Assembly: GCA_026168605.1 (NCBI GenBank)
Contig: JAPFDX010000015.1
Span: forward strand, 1-64,000
Source of the DNA: Roseburia sp.
Lineage (GTDB): Bacteria; Bacillota; Clostridia; Lachnospirales; Lachnospiraceae
DNA: 64,000 nucleotides
Reading direction: 5' to 3'
This document shows, piece by piece, positions 7,729 to 16,438 of this stretch (positions within the stretch are counted from its first letter, which is position 1; each line of letters starts with the position of its first letter). The notes below the pieces were generated by a model. It worked only from the letters and a program-made list of their open reading frames with translations, was not told the DNA's origin and searched no databases. A program made the translations under genes and the position numbers.

Positions 7729-8646
7729 ATGAAAAAAAATACAAAAAATGGCGTTACAAAGCGCAGCAGAGCGCTGGTTATGCGGGAAACCAGATCTGCT
7801 TATTTATTTCTCTTGCCCGCGCTGATTTTCTTTGTGGGATTCATTGTAGTTCCGATGGTGATGTGTCTGGTGACCAGTTTTTTCAACTACACCATGACGG
7901 ACTTTGAATTTGTAGGTTTTGCGAATTATGTGGAAATGTTCAACGATCCGGTTTTCATCAAGGCATTAAAGAACACGATACTCATCGTTGTCGTGGCAGT
8001 TCCGGCAGTCACGGTGTTTTCCCTCTGGGTCAGCACAGTGATCTATCCGATCCATGCTGCCAGCCGTTCTTTCTTCCGCTGCGTATTTTATCTGCCGGTT
8101 GTTACCGGTACAGTTGCAGTTGCCGTAGTGTGGAAGTGGATGTTTAACAAATATACCGGTCTGTTCAATTATGTATTGTCAGAAACCGGAGTTATTGACC
8201 AGAATATCAGTTGGCTGGGTGATGAGAAATTTGCAATCTGGTGTATCATCCTGATTCTGTTTACGACCTCTATCGGACAGCCGATCGTGCTGTATGTGGC
8301 AGCGCTCGGAAATGTTGACAACTCGATGGTAGAGGCGGCGCAGGTAGACGGTGCAACCAGTTTCCAGACATTCTGGAAGATCAAATGGCCTGCTATCATG
8401 CCAACCACTTTATATATCATTGTCATCACGACGATCAACTCTTTCCAGTGTTACGCACTGATTCAGTTGCTGACATCGGGCGGACCGAATCATTCAACTG
8501 ATACGATCATGTACTATATTTACTATGAAGCATTTAAGTTATACAGATACGGATACGGTAATGCAATGGGCGTAGTCCTTGCGATTATTATTGCAGTATT
8601 CTCTGCGCTTCAGTTTAAGCTGACCAGAGCCGGCAGCGCAGAGTAG
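7729..8646 (+). CDS. ABC sugar permease, MalF/UgpA type
   Basis: This 305-residue inner-membrane permease has six predicted hydrophobic helices. The first follows a basic N-terminal tail (about residues 25-50). The EAA loop that contacts the ATPase reads VEAAQVDGATSFQTFWKIKWP near residues 203-223. It pairs with the next permease and the preceding lipoprotein to import a sugar, probably sialic acid. Thirteen bases separate it from the next gene and they are certainly co-transcribed. The upstream hairpin at 7639 may reduce read-through from the binding-protein gene. Confidence 0.92.
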   Translation: MKKNTKNGVTKRSRALVMRETRSAYLFLLPALIFFVGFIVVPMVMCLVTSFFNYTMTDFEFVGFANYVEMFNDPVFIKALKNTILIVVVAVPAVTVFSLWVSTVIYPIHAASRSFFRCVFYLPVVTGTVAVAVVWKWMFNKYTGLFNYVLSETGVIDQNISWLGDEKFAIWCIILILFTTSIGQPIVLYVAALGNVDNSMVEAAQVDGATSFQTFWKIKWPAIMPTTLYIIVITTINSFQCYALIQLLTSGGPNHSTDTIMYYIYYEAFKLYRYGYGNAMGVVLAIIIAVFSALQFKLTRAGSAE

Positions 8647-8659
8647 GAGGTGGCGTAGA

Positions 8660-9493
8660 ATGAATAGCGGAGTAAAGCGAATGACACCTTATAAGGTGAT
8701 TTGTATTGCAATTATGATCATACTTGCAGTATTGTTTATTTTTCCGATCTACTGGATCGTGACGGGTTCTTTTAAAGATCCGATGGCAATCAATGCCGCA
8801 ATCCCGGAGTGGTTTCCAAAGAATCCTACGCTGGACAACTATGTGAGACTGTTCAAAAACCCGGCACTCCAGTGGCTGTTCAACAGTGTGGCAATTTCCG
8901 TGCTGGCGATGGCGTTCACCTGTCTGACAGCAGCGATGGCAGGATATGCCCTTGCAAAGAAGAGATTTATCGGACAGAAAGTATTGTTCAGTATTTTTAT
9001 CTGTGCGATGGCTCTGCCGAAGCAGGTTGTACTTGTGCCGTTGTTAAAGGAAATGTCTTTCCTGGGGCTGCACGATACGCTGTGGGCGGTAATTCTTCCT
9101 ACGGTAGGATGGCCGTTTGGTATCTTTTTGATGAAACAGTTTTCAGAGACGATCCCGACCGAGATGTTAGAGGCGGTTCGTATTGACGGTGCGGGAGAGA
9201 TCCAGACTTTCACGACGATCGTACTTCCGATCGTAAAGCCGGGTATCGGTGCGCTTGCAATCTTTACATTTATCAACACATGGAATGACTATTTCTTACA
9301 GTTGATCATGTTAAATTCCAAGAATACGCTGACAATCTCGCTTGGTATCGCGAAGCTTCAGGCGGAGATGTCGAACGACTTTGGACTGATCATGGCGGGA
9401 GCGGCGCTTGGTGCGATTCCGATCATTGCCATCTTCCTGATGTTCCAGAAGTATTTTACACAGGGAATTACGATGGGAGCAGTCAAGGGTTAA
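8660..9493 (+). CDS. ABC sugar permease, MalG/UgpE type
   Basis: This 277-residue partner permease of the CUT1 family has about six membrane helices. The EAA motif is around residues 170-190 (LEAVRIDGAGEIQTF followed by IVLPIVKPG). The N-terminal FPIYWIVTGSFKDP segment is typical of the UgpE/MalG half. GGAGG lies upstream of the ATG. It forms the membrane channel with the 7729 gene product and is followed by nanA at 41 bases. Confidence 0.92.
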   Translation: MNSGVKRMTPYKVICIAIMIILAVLFIFPIYWIVTGSFKDPMAINAAIPEWFPKNPTLDNYVRLFKNPALQWLFNSVAISVLAMAFTCLTAAMAGYALAKKRFIGQKVLFSIFICAMALPKQVVLVPLLKEMSFLGLHDTLWAVILPTVGWPFGIFLMKQFSETIPTEMLEAVRIDGAGEIQTFTTIVLPIVKPGIGALAIFTFINTWNDYFLQLIMLNSKNTLTISLGIAKLQAEMSNDFGLIMAGAALGAIPIIAIFLMFQKYFTQGITMGAVKG

Positions 9494-9534
9494 GTATGAT
9501 TCGTTTGATTTGAAGAAAAAGGGGTGTATGAGAG

Positions 9535-10440
9535 ATGAATATCGAAAAGTATCAGGGAGTGATTCCTGCATTTTATGCGTGCTATGATGAGAACGGACAG
9601 GTATCGGGCGAGAAGGTCAGAGAGCTGACCAGATACCTGATTGGAAAAGGAGTGAAAGGGCTCTATGTCGGAGGTTCTTCCGGCGAGTGCATTTACCAGA
9701 GTGTGGCGGAGAGAAAGCTGACACTGGAAAACGTGATGGCGGAGGCAAAGGGTAAGGTTACAGTGATCGCCCATGTGGCTTGCAACAACACCGCGGATAG
9801 CTGTGAGCTTGCGGCACACGCGCAGAGTCTTGGCGTAGACGCCATCGCTTCGATCCCACCGATTTATTTCCATTTGCCGGAGCACGCGATCGCAAAATAC
9901 TGGAATGATATTTCTGCGGCTGCGCCGGAGACAGACTTCATTATCTACAATATCCCGCAGCTTGCCGGAGTGGCGCTCAGCATTGGTCTTTTGAGAGAGA
10001 TGAAAAAGAATCCGAGAGTGATCGGTGTGAAGAATTCCTCCATGCCGGTGCAGGATATCCAGATGTTTGCGGACGAGGATGTGATCGTGTTCAACGGACC
10101 TGACGAGCAGTTCGTATCCGGACTGGCAGCAGGCGCAGTCGGCGGCATCGGCGGAACATACGCCGCAATGCCGGAGCTTTTCATCAAGGCAAGAGAGCTG
10201 TTTCTGGAGGGCAGCATGGAGCGTGCGCGCCAGATCCAGAATGAAATTTGCAGGATTATTTACAAAATGTGCTCGACACACGGCAATATGTATGCGACCA
10301 TTAAGGAGATCATCCGGTTGCAGGGCGGTCCGGATGTGGGCGGTGTGAGAGCTCCGCTGGCACAGTTGACCGAGGATGACAAGGAGATCGCGAAAGCTTG
10401 TGCAGAACAGATCGCAGTTGCGATCCAGACGTATTGCTGA
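9535..10440 (+). CDS. nanA: N-acetylneuraminate lyase
   Basis: This 301-residue class I aldolase of the DapA/NanA superfamily splits Neu5Ac to ManNAc and pyruvate. GGSSGE is at 46-51, the active-site Tyr138 lies in IIYNIP, and the Schiff-base Lys166 lies in VIGVKNSS. These match the E. coli NanA Tyr137/Lys165 spacing. The length is normal. Position after the transporter and opposite nanE strongly supports sialic acid over dihydrodipicolinate chemistry. The start ATG has a usable, not strong, ribosome site (AAAGGGG). Confidence 0.95.
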   Translation: MNIEKYQGVIPAFYACYDENGQVSGEKVRELTRYLIGKGVKGLYVGGSSGECIYQSVAERKLTLENVMAEAKGKVTVIAHVACNNTADSCELAAHAQSLGVDAIASIPPIYFHLPEHAIAKYWNDISAAAPETDFIIYNIPQLAGVALSIGLLREMKKNPRVIGVKNSSMPVQDIQMFADEDVIVFNGPDEQFVSGLAAGAVGGIGGTYAAMPELFIKARELFLEGSMERARQIQNEICRIIYKMCSTHGNMYATIKEIIRLQGGPDVGGVRAPLAQLTEDDKEIAKACAEQIAVAIQTYC

Positions 10441-10470
10441 TTTGATATATGATGGCAGCAGGGAGAGACC

Positions 10471-11328
10471 ATGGCAGAATTTGGATTACTATTGGATATT
10501 CAGTTGTTGTATAACCAGTTGACAAAGACAGAGAAGAAGATCGCGGATTATGTTTCTAAAAATACGAATCAGGTGCTGTTTATGTCAATTACGGAGCTGG
10601 CGGACGCGTGTAAGGTTGCGGACGCCAGCGTCTACCGTTTTTGCCGTACCATCGGGGTGAAGGGCTATCAGGAATTTAAGATGAAGCTTTCCTTAAGCAT
10701 GGCGTCGGCAGACGATGGAACGGAAAAAGAGAATAAAAACCCGGAGACGTCTGATTCTGCCCGGAAAATGCTGGATGATATTCTGGAGTCACATATCAGC
10801 GTGTTGAAGGAGACGCATCTGCTCTTGAAGTGGGATGAGATTGAGCGCGTGGTCGGAATGATGGAGAAGGCAAAAAATATTTACTTCTTCGGAATCGGCG
10901 ACAGCCTTCTGACGGCGCTGGAGGCGCGCAATAAATTTCTCAGGATTACGAAAAAAGTGCACTGTGTGGACGATCCCCATATGCAGGCGATGATCGCGTC
11001 CATGATGACGCAGGATGATCTGGTATTTCTGATTTCCTACTCGGGAGCGACAAAGGATATCGTATATATCTCTGATATTTTAAGCGGGGTGGGGGCAAAG
11101 GTCGTGGCGATCACACGGTTTTTGAAGTCTCCGCTGACCAGCCATGTGGACGCCGTTCTTCTCTGCGGCAGTAACGAGGGCCCTCTGGAGGGCGGTTCTC
11201 TCGGGGCGAAGTTAAGCCAGCTCTATATCGTCGATATTTTGTTTAAGGAATACTACCGGAGAAATCTTGGTATCTCGATGGAGAATAACCAGAAAACCTC
11301 GAAGGCGGTAGTCGAAAAATTGTATTAA
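10471..11328 (+). CDS. RpiR-family regulator of the sialic-acid locus
   Basis: This 285-residue regulator has an N-terminal HTH_6 domain (about residues 1-75, with KTEKKIADYV and SVYRFCRTIGVKGYQEFK). A C-terminal SIS domain (about 125-245, with IYFFGIGDS and LVFLISYSGATKDIV) binds a phosphosugar. It closes the rightward nan operon 30 bases after nanA. Its ligand is probably ManNAc-6-P or GlcNAc-6-P, as for other NanR proteins of this family. It likely represses or activates the AT-rich divergent region at 5867-6218. It overlaps no other gene and is followed by a strong terminator. Confidence 0.93.
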   Translation: MAEFGLLLDIQLLYNQLTKTEKKIADYVSKNTNQVLFMSITELADACKVADASVYRFCRTIGVKGYQEFKMKLSLSMASADDGTEKENKNPETSDSARKMLDDILESHISVLKETHLLLKWDEIERVVGMMEKAKNIYFFGIGDSLLTALEARNKFLRITKKVHCVDDPHMQAMIASMMTQDDLVFLISYSGATKDIVYISDILSGVGAKVVAITRFLKSPLTSHVDAVLLCGSNEGPLEGGSLGAKLSQLYIVDILFKEYYRRNLGISMENNQKTSKAVVEKLY

Positions 11329-11340
11329 AAAGTGGAAATA

Positions 11341-11372
11341 AAAATGGATGTCCGCGGGGGCATCCATTTTTG
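11341..11372. terminator. bidirectional terminator between rpiR and the CPBP gene
   Basis: A 10-bp perfect stem (AAAATGGATG / CATCCATTTT) with a G-rich loop has T runs on both strands. It separates converging genes. Confidence 0.88.
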
Positions 11373-11381
11373 ATAGGAAAT

Positions 11382-12425
11382 CTATGCAAACAGCATAAGA
11401 ACAATAAACACGATCCAGAAGATAAAGTAGAGAACCATACCTACATTCAGGACTGTCGTCGAGAAGCGCTTGCCCTTTGGGATGGTGACCTCCCCCGGAA
11501 GAAAATGTACCTTCTTCAGATTGACGAAGAAGAGAACAAGGCCGCAGATTGCAACGGCAACCATGGCAAAAGCGTAGAGGCAATATACCAGCATACCACC
11601 CAGATGTTCTGTTATGTATGCCATCAGAAGCACAGGGTCATTCAGTGCATTGAGGAAGTCCTCACCCAGCCAGTTGAGCAGCAGTACGCCAGGGATAGAC
11701 CCGAGGAAATTGATCAGCATATGTAAGTAGATCGTGTAGCGGATATTTCCTGTTTTTACATAGATAAATCCGAAGAAAATACCAAGTGTAAACGCGTATA
11801 CAAACTGATTCAGGTTGCCGTGGAAAAGGGCAAACATCAGTCCGGAAAAAAGGACGGCGGTAGCCTCGCCGTACTTTACCATGCGATCCACCAAAAGCTT
11901 GCGGAACAGAATCTCCTCCGCAACCGGCGCACAGATCACCATGAGAAAGAAGTTTACGAGGATATTAGAGTCCATGACGATCTCGGGCATCACATTAGTA
12001 ACCGGGGAACCTTTGAGTATACCGATCATCTGCGTCAGGATCAGACCGATTATATTGCTGGCATACATACCGCCGTAGCAGATTAAGAACGCGATCAGCC
12101 ATTTACCGGCAGACATTTTCTTTGGGGCAATCTTCTGTGCCGGGATTCTGCTGATCAGAAATCCCATCAGCGGCATGGCGATGGCGTACATCGGGATCAT
12201 CGTGACCAGAAGGCTGCCTGCCGTGCTGCTCACAAGCTCCGGATCGATCGCTGTCACAATCACGGATGAGAGGATCTGCACCACGTTGATGATGATCGTT
12301 CCGAGGAAGAACATCAACCCGATTCTTGAAAACTGCTTTCTGGCAGATTTGATCATATCCTCCTGGGGAGGCATGGGCGGCGTCACCGGCGGTTCATAAT
12401 AATTCTGTGTAAATCCATTTTCCAT
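11382..12425 (-). CDS. CPBP-family intramembrane metalloprotease
   Basis: This 347-residue polytopic membrane protein has a C-terminal CPBP/Abi glutamic-protease domain. It carries the three signature motifs in order: EEILFR (EExxxR), FALFHGN (FxxxH) and HMLINF (HxxxN). About eight hydrophobic helices are visible, and the N-terminal 35 residues are Pro-rich and cytoplasmic. The start ATG has AAGGAGA upstream. Family members process prenylated or leader peptides, or give bacteriocin immunity; no bacteriocin gene is nearby. Expression should be controlled by the double palindrome at 12448-12499, which exactly overlaps its consensus promoter. Confidence 0.9.
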   Translation of the reverse strand: MENGFTQNYYEPPVTPPMPPQEDMIKSARKQFSRIGLMFFLGTIIINVVQILSSVIVTAIDPELVSSTAGSLLVTMIPMYAIAMPLMGFLISRIPAQKIAPKKMSAGKWLIAFLICYGGMYASNIIGLILTQMIGILKGSPVTNVMPEIVMDSNILVNFFLMVICAPVAEEILFRKLLVDRMVKYGEATAVLFSGLMFALFHGNLNQFVYAFTLGIFFGFIYVKTGNIRYTIYLHMLINFLGSIPGVLLLNWLGEDFLNALNDPVLLMAYITEHLGGMLVYCLYAFAMVAVAICGLVLFFVNLKKVHFLPGEVTIPKGKRFSTTVLNVGMVLYFIFWIVFIVLMLFA

Positions 12426-12447
12426 AGTAATCTCCTTCTATTCTTGG

Positions 12448-12499
12448 GTTGACAACTTTACTTGTCATCATTATATATTTGACAAGTAAAGTTGTCAAC
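12448..12499 (-). promoter_or_regulatory. nested-palindrome operator over a consensus promoter
   Basis: Two perfect 20-base inverted arms (GTTGACAACTTTACTTGTCA and its complement) flank a 12-base AT-rich centre. Each arm is itself a palindrome, TGACAA-N6-TTGTCA. On the minus strand the arrangement contains TTGACA, a 17-base spacer and TATAAT, so one operator copy overlaps the -35 and the other lies just past the -10. It drives the CPBP gene and should bind two repressor dimers. Confidence 0.85.
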
Positions 12500-12531
12500 A
12501 CTTTTTTCATGTGCTTTTTTGGTTTTAATGG

Positions 12532-13416
12532 TCAGCAGCGCATGAGGCGTAGATAGTGGTTTGCCTCGCGCAGAACATGGTCGGCAAGCAACGGGAGAAT
12601 AATGGAAGAAATATTGCATTTTAAGATGCCGTCCGTTCCCGCAGCCTTGAAGTCGCGGTATTCGAGAGTTTTTGCGAGGGATGCCTGCCGGATCGCGCGG
12701 CAGTCCTGCTGTCTTGCCGTCTGCAGCAGTCTCCTGTAATCGCCTGCAAAATCGTCCGCCGTGTGGATCAGCTCCTCCTCGGAGGGATCGAGCAGACCGC
12801 GGATAAAAAGCGCGTGCTCCATCATGATCTGATTCCAGAAACGTTCCGTCTCGCACAATCTGCGCGGGGAAATGCCCCGTCCATTCATCAGCGATTCGAT
12901 GAGGGAACAGTAGAGTTTTGCCTCTCTTAAAATATGTTTGATGAGGAGAGGATAGTTGGCGGTAAAGAGCGTGCAGCAGCCGACGTCTTTTAAAATGCAC
13001 TCTTTAAACTCAATCAGACCCTTTAACAGTTCGAGCGCCCGCTCGTTGATGGAGCAGATGATCTGGAAAAGTTCTTTTGCGTCCATTTTTTCCACATTTG
13101 TGGAAAGGGAAAGCTCTTTTTCCGAGATGCTGCTGTCGATGGGGATTCCGGTCAGAAGAGACGTCTTCTGCTCCGCGGGTATCGTAAATTCCGTGACGAT
13201 CTCACCGGAATCCAGCACGCAGGGACGGACTCTGCCACACGCAAGGTCTGTCACCTCGCACAGCAGCTTTTCGAACTGTTCCCGAAAGAAATCTGCCTGC
13301 CGGATCCGCTCTTTTTCCATGCAGGGAAAGCCTGCGGCGAGAAAAAGAGCGTGTTCACGCATGATTCTGGCAAAGAAAAGATGCGTTTCTATGGAAAGGA
13401 TGATAAAATTCCGCAT
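12532..13416 (-). CDS. DUF2935 metal-binding helical protein
   Basis: This 294-residue protein has two similar four-helix halves. Each begins with a helix containing an EHA motif: FFARIMREHALFL near residue 15 and FWNQIMMEHALFI near residue 195. Each also carries further Glu/His positions (the HILREAKLY and HVLREANHY helices). This duplicated pattern is typical of DUF2935, whose solved members bind a di-metal site. Function is unknown; spore-associated or ferritin-like roles have been suggested for relatives. The ribosome site is weak (AGAAAGG, distant). It is a single-gene unit, leftward, upstream of a divergent ECF sigma factor. Confidence 0.85.
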   Translation of the reverse strand: MRNFIILSIETHLFFARIMREHALFLAAGFPCMEKERIRQADFFREQFEKLLCEVTDLACGRVRPCVLDSGEIVTEFTIPAEQKTSLLTGIPIDSSISEKELSLSTNVEKMDAKELFQIICSINERALELLKGLIEFKECILKDVGCCTLFTANYPLLIKHILREAKLYCSLIESLMNGRGISPRRLCETERFWNQIMMEHALFIRGLLDPSEEELIHTADDFAGDYRRLLQTARQQDCRAIRQASLAKTLEYRDFKAAGTDGILKCNISSIILPLLADHVLREANHYLRLMRC

Positions 13417-13483
13417 AAATTTTGATACCTTTCTTGTTTTTCATTCTATATACTATATGTGGGGAAGAAAATTCAGTTCGTGA

Positions 13484-13512
13484 TGCAACAAAAGGCACGG
13501 ATTTTGCGACTA
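13484..13512 (+). promoter_or_regulatory. ECF-type promoter, probably autoregulatory
   Basis: TGCAAC, exactly 16 bases, then GCGACTA resembles the TGAAAC-N16-CGTC layout of Firmicute ECF sigma promoters such as SigV and SigW. It lies about 55 bases upstream of the ECF sigma gene, where autoregulation is usual. No good sigma-A promoter is evident between it and the start. Confidence 0.55.
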
Positions 13513-13566
13513 ATAAGATATACGGACATTATTTGCGCAGATAATGGATGAGGAGTGAGGTGGCAT

Positions 13567-14076
13567 ATGGAAAATTATTTGGAGCTGGTGAGAAAGGCAA
13601 AACGGGGGGATACAGAAGCTTTTGCAGCGCTGTATGCAGAGGTCTATGAAAATATGTACCGTTTTGCACTCTATACGCTTCGGCATACCCAGGATGCGGA
13701 GGATGTGGTCGGCGAGGCTGTGACAGACGCGTTTGCTTCGATGAAAAAGCTTCGCTCGGAGGAGGCGTTCCAGGGATGGATCTTTCAGATTTTATCTAAC
13801 AAGTGCAAGGATAAGCTGCGGGAGTACACCAGAAAAACGTGTGAATGGGACGGGAGTTTTTCGGAGACAGAGCATGCGATCGGGCAGGAGGAGAGCGCCA
13901 TTGTGCGGAAAAGCTTTTTTGACCTTGCGGACGAGGAGCGCATGATCATTGCGATGCACTTGTTTTTTGGATACCGGAGCAGAGAGATCGCGGAGATTTT
14001 GCATATGAATGAAAATACCGTGCGCTCGAAGGAGAGCCGGGGGTTAAAGAAGCTTGCGGGAAAACTGGGGGACTGA
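13567..14076 (+). CDS. ECF-family RNA polymerase sigma factor
   Basis: This 169-residue sigma-70-family factor has region 2 at about 10-80 (ALYAEVYENMYRFALY, then HTQDAEDVVGEAVTDAF and WIFQILSNKCKD). Region 4 is at about 115-167 (LADEERMIIAMHLFFGYRSREIAEIL and NTVRSKESRGLKKL). ATG 13567 is preferred because GAGG lies six bases upstream; an in-frame GTG at 13555 overlaps that site. It is followed at 41 bases by a beta-propeller membrane protein whose N-terminus looks like an anti-sigma segment, so the pair should act as a signalling unit. An ECF-like promoter lies upstream. Confidence 0.93.
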   Translation: MENYLELVRKAKRGDTEAFAALYAEVYENMYRFALYTLRHTQDAEDVVGEAVTDAFASMKKLRSEEAFQGWIFQILSNKCKDKLREYTRKTCEWDGSFSETEHAIGQEESAIVRKSFFDLADEERMIIAMHLFFGYRSREIAEILHMNENTVRSKESRGLKKLAGKLGD

Positions 14077-14117
14077 CAGAAGCGGGGATGGGCAGAGAGC
14101 GGAACAGGAGGATCCAT

Positions 14118-16166
14118 ATGACGGAAAAAGAAATATTGGAAAAAATTAAATTGTCTGCTGAGGAGATCAAGACGCCGGAGGGCATATCGCCGGAGACGGT
14201 AAAAATGTGGCTGGACGCAGAGGCAAAAAGACGCGGAAGGAAAACCTGCAATTACAGAAAGACGATGACGGCAGCGGCGGTTTTACTTGTGTGCGGAATC
14301 AGCGTGGCGGGAGCGTTGAAGCTTAGATTTGACGGTTCTGATAAAGCCGCAGCGGACGAGGCAGCCGGGATGACAGCGCAGGAGGGCGTGATGACAGACG
14401 GCTCACCGGCAGCGGGCAGCGCGGGCAGGAGTGAGCCGGAGAAAGAGGCAGAACGCACGCCGAAGGCGGACGCGGGAGATCTGTATGTGGTTGCGGACAA
14501 CTACGAGGAGGTTTACCGGCTGCTGGATCAAAATTCTTACCAGAAGGAAGAAGCGATCATGGAAGGAGCGGTGGCGGACGGTGGGATAACGGAGTCGGCG
14601 GGGGCTTCCGATGTTAGTCTTGATTCGGCTGCATCCACTCCCTACTCGCAGACGAATGTGCAGACGGAAGGCGTGGATGAGAGCGATATCATCAAGACCG
14701 ATGGCAGCTATCTCTATATCGTGGATGAGGACGCCGTAAAAATGATTGACATCCGCGGTGAGAAGATGAAAGAGGCAGGGGAGATCGGGATACCGGTTGA
14801 GGGCGCGGCAGACCGTGTGATCGAGATCTATGTGGATGGGGATGTTTTGAACGTGATTCTTGAAAAGGAGGATACCGGTCTGAAAAACGGGCAGAGCGAG
14901 CCGTCCGGTGACAACGATTTTGAGATCTGTGAGGATGTCTTTTACTTGGAATCAAACACCAGGACACAGCTTCTGACCTACGATATTGAGAGCCGCAGCA
15001 ATCCGGTGTTAAAGGGCAGCATCACACAGGACGGCAGTTACAAGACCTCGCGCAAAGTGGGCGATGTGATCTATCTTTTTACAGAAAAGTATATGGAAGT
15101 GCCGGAGCTGCCGGAAGGGCAGGCAGTGGATGGAGAGAATCTGGAGAAATGGATTCCGATCGTAAACGGGAAGCCGGTCGGGGCGGACTCCATCTATCTT
15201 TCCGGGCAGGGCACAAACGGTCTGCTGATCGCTTCCGTCGATGTGGAGAAGCCGGATGCGGTTGTGGATAACACACTGATTTTAAATGATTATGTTGAAA
15301 TCTATGTCGGAGAGAGCGCAATGTATCTGTACCACACCGATTACAGGCAGGAGAGTCTGACGCAGGTTGCAAAATTTGCTTTTGCAGATGGAGTGATCAA
15401 CGCCGTGGGCGCGGTCTCTGTTCCGGGGGAGGTATACGACAGCTTTGCCATCCATGAGTATCAGGGCAGCTTAAGGCTGCTCACAACAGACTGGAGCGAC
15501 GGGCAGCCGGAAAACGGTCTTTACCTCTTTGATGAAAAGTTAAAGCTGACGGGCAGCCTGACGGGGATCGCTGCGGGAGAGCAGATTTACGCCGCCAGAT
15601 ATCTTGGCAATATGGCGTACTTTGTCACTTACCAGAATACAGACCCGCTGTTTGCAGTGGATCTGTCGGATGCGAAAAACCCGCAGATCCTATCGGAGTT
15701 AAAGATTACCGGATTTTCCGAGTATCTGCATTTCTGGGGCGAGGATCAGCTCGTGGGGATCGGTTTTGAGACAGACCCGGATACCGGTGAGCGGAAAGGG
15801 ATCAAACTCAGTATGTTTGATATTTCCGATCCGGCGGAACTTAAGACACTGGGCACAAAGGTGCTGAAGGGATTCGACTACAGTCCGGCGATGTTTTTGT
15901 ATAAGAGTGTGCTCGCAGACGCAGAGGAGAATCTGATCGGATTTTCGGTGGCAAATTATGATGGAGGTACGTCAGAGTATCTGCTTTTTGCGTGGGAGAA
16001 CGGGGAGTTTCAAAAGCTTCTTTCGGTGGAGCTGCCGGAATCTGTTAATGCAGATAACTGCCGGGGGATCTACGCCGGGAACAGATTCTATGTCGTAAGC
16101 GAAGGGGCAGCAGTTGCGTATGACAGGGACGCCGGATATGAGGAGAAAGAGAGACTTGAGTGGTAA
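14118..16166 (+). CDS. membrane-anchored beta-propeller protein, putative anti-sigma factor
   Basis: This protein has 682 residues. Residues 1-50 are cytoplasmic and helical, and a single membrane helix follows at about 50-70 (KTMTAAAVLLVCGISVAGAL). An Ala/Gly/Glu-rich linker leads to a large extracytoplasmic beta-propeller of the Beta_propel type (TNVQTEGVDESDIIKTDGSYLYI onward). The ATG at 14118 is chosen for its AGGAGG; the earlier in-frame ATG lacks one. Direct linkage to an ECF sigma gene, with a short N-terminal domain then a transmembrane helix, fits a sigma-regulator that reports on an external signal. The N-terminal domain does not match a zinc anti-sigma motif (no HxxxCxxC). The propeller family is confident; the anti-sigma role is inference. 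Confidence 0.85.
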   Translation: MTEKEILEKIKLSAEEIKTPEGISPETVKMWLDAEAKRRGRKTCNYRKTMTAAAVLLVCGISVAGALKLRFDGSDKAAADEAAGMTAQEGVMTDGSPAAGSAGRSEPEKEAERTPKADAGDLYVVADNYEEVYRLLDQNSYQKEEAIMEGAVADGGITESAGASDVSLDSAASTPYSQTNVQTEGVDESDIIKTDGSYLYIVDEDAVKMIDIRGEKMKEAGEIGIPVEGAADRVIEIYVDGDVLNVILEKEDTGLKNGQSEPSGDNDFEICEDVFYLESNTRTQLLTYDIESRSNPVLKGSITQDGSYKTSRKVGDVIYLFTEKYMEVPELPEGQAVDGENLEKWIPIVNGKPVGADSIYLSGQGTNGLLIASVDVEKPDAVVDNTLILNDYVEIYVGESAMYLYHTDYRQESLTQVAKFAFADGVINAVGAVSVPGEVYDSFAIHEYQGSLRLLTTDWSDGQPENGLYLFDEKLKLTGSLTGIAAGEQIYAARYLGNMAYFVTYQNTDPLFAVDLSDAKNPQILSELKITGFSEYLHFWGEDQLVGIGFETDPDTGERKGIKLSMFDISDPAELKTLGTKVLKGFDYSPAMFLYKSVLADAEENLIGFSVANYDGGTSEYLLFAWENGEFQKLLSVELPESVNADNCRGIYAGNRFYVVSEGAAVAYDRDAGYEEKERLEW

Positions 16167-16194
16167 CGAAAATGACAGAATAGAAAAATAAAAC

Positions 16195-16223
16195 TTGACG
16201 GACGGAGCGCATTTTGCTAAAAT
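16195..16223 (+). promoter_or_regulatory. sigma-A promoter of tRNA-Cys copy 2
   Basis: TTGACG, a 17-base spacer and TAAAAT end 72 bases before the tRNA. Confidence 0.8.
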
Positions 16224-16295
16224 TCATCATGTAGCAATTGCTTGTGATATTTCAGTCATAAGCGGCATATGTATGAATAGATAGGAAATGCGCAA

Positions 16296-16366
16296 GGCGA
16301 CTTAGCCAAGTGGTAAGGCATGGGACTGCAACTCCCTGATCGTCGGTTCAAATCCGTCAGTCGCCT
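16296..16366 (+). tRNA. tRNA-Cys (anticodon GCA), copy 2
   Basis: The cloverleaf is 71 nt and identical to copy 1 through the acceptor, D and anticodon arms (loop CTGCAAC). It differs in the T-arm, where GTCGG faces CCGTC and leaves a T-T mismatch. CCA is not encoded. It has its own promoter and terminator. Confidence 0.95.
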
Positions 16367-16368
16367 CT

Positions 16369-16409
16369 AAAAGCGGTATAGTTCAATCATAAGAACTGTA
16401 CCGCTTTTT
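16369..16409 (+). terminator. terminator after tRNA-Cys copy 2
   Basis: Arms AAAAGCGGTA..GTTC and GAAC..TACCGCTTTT are followed by a T run. The minus-strand lipoprotein gene ends at 16439, so it may serve both directions. Confidence 0.85.
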
Positions 16410-16438
16410 CTATGAGAGGGGGAGGAAGTTCCCTTTTT

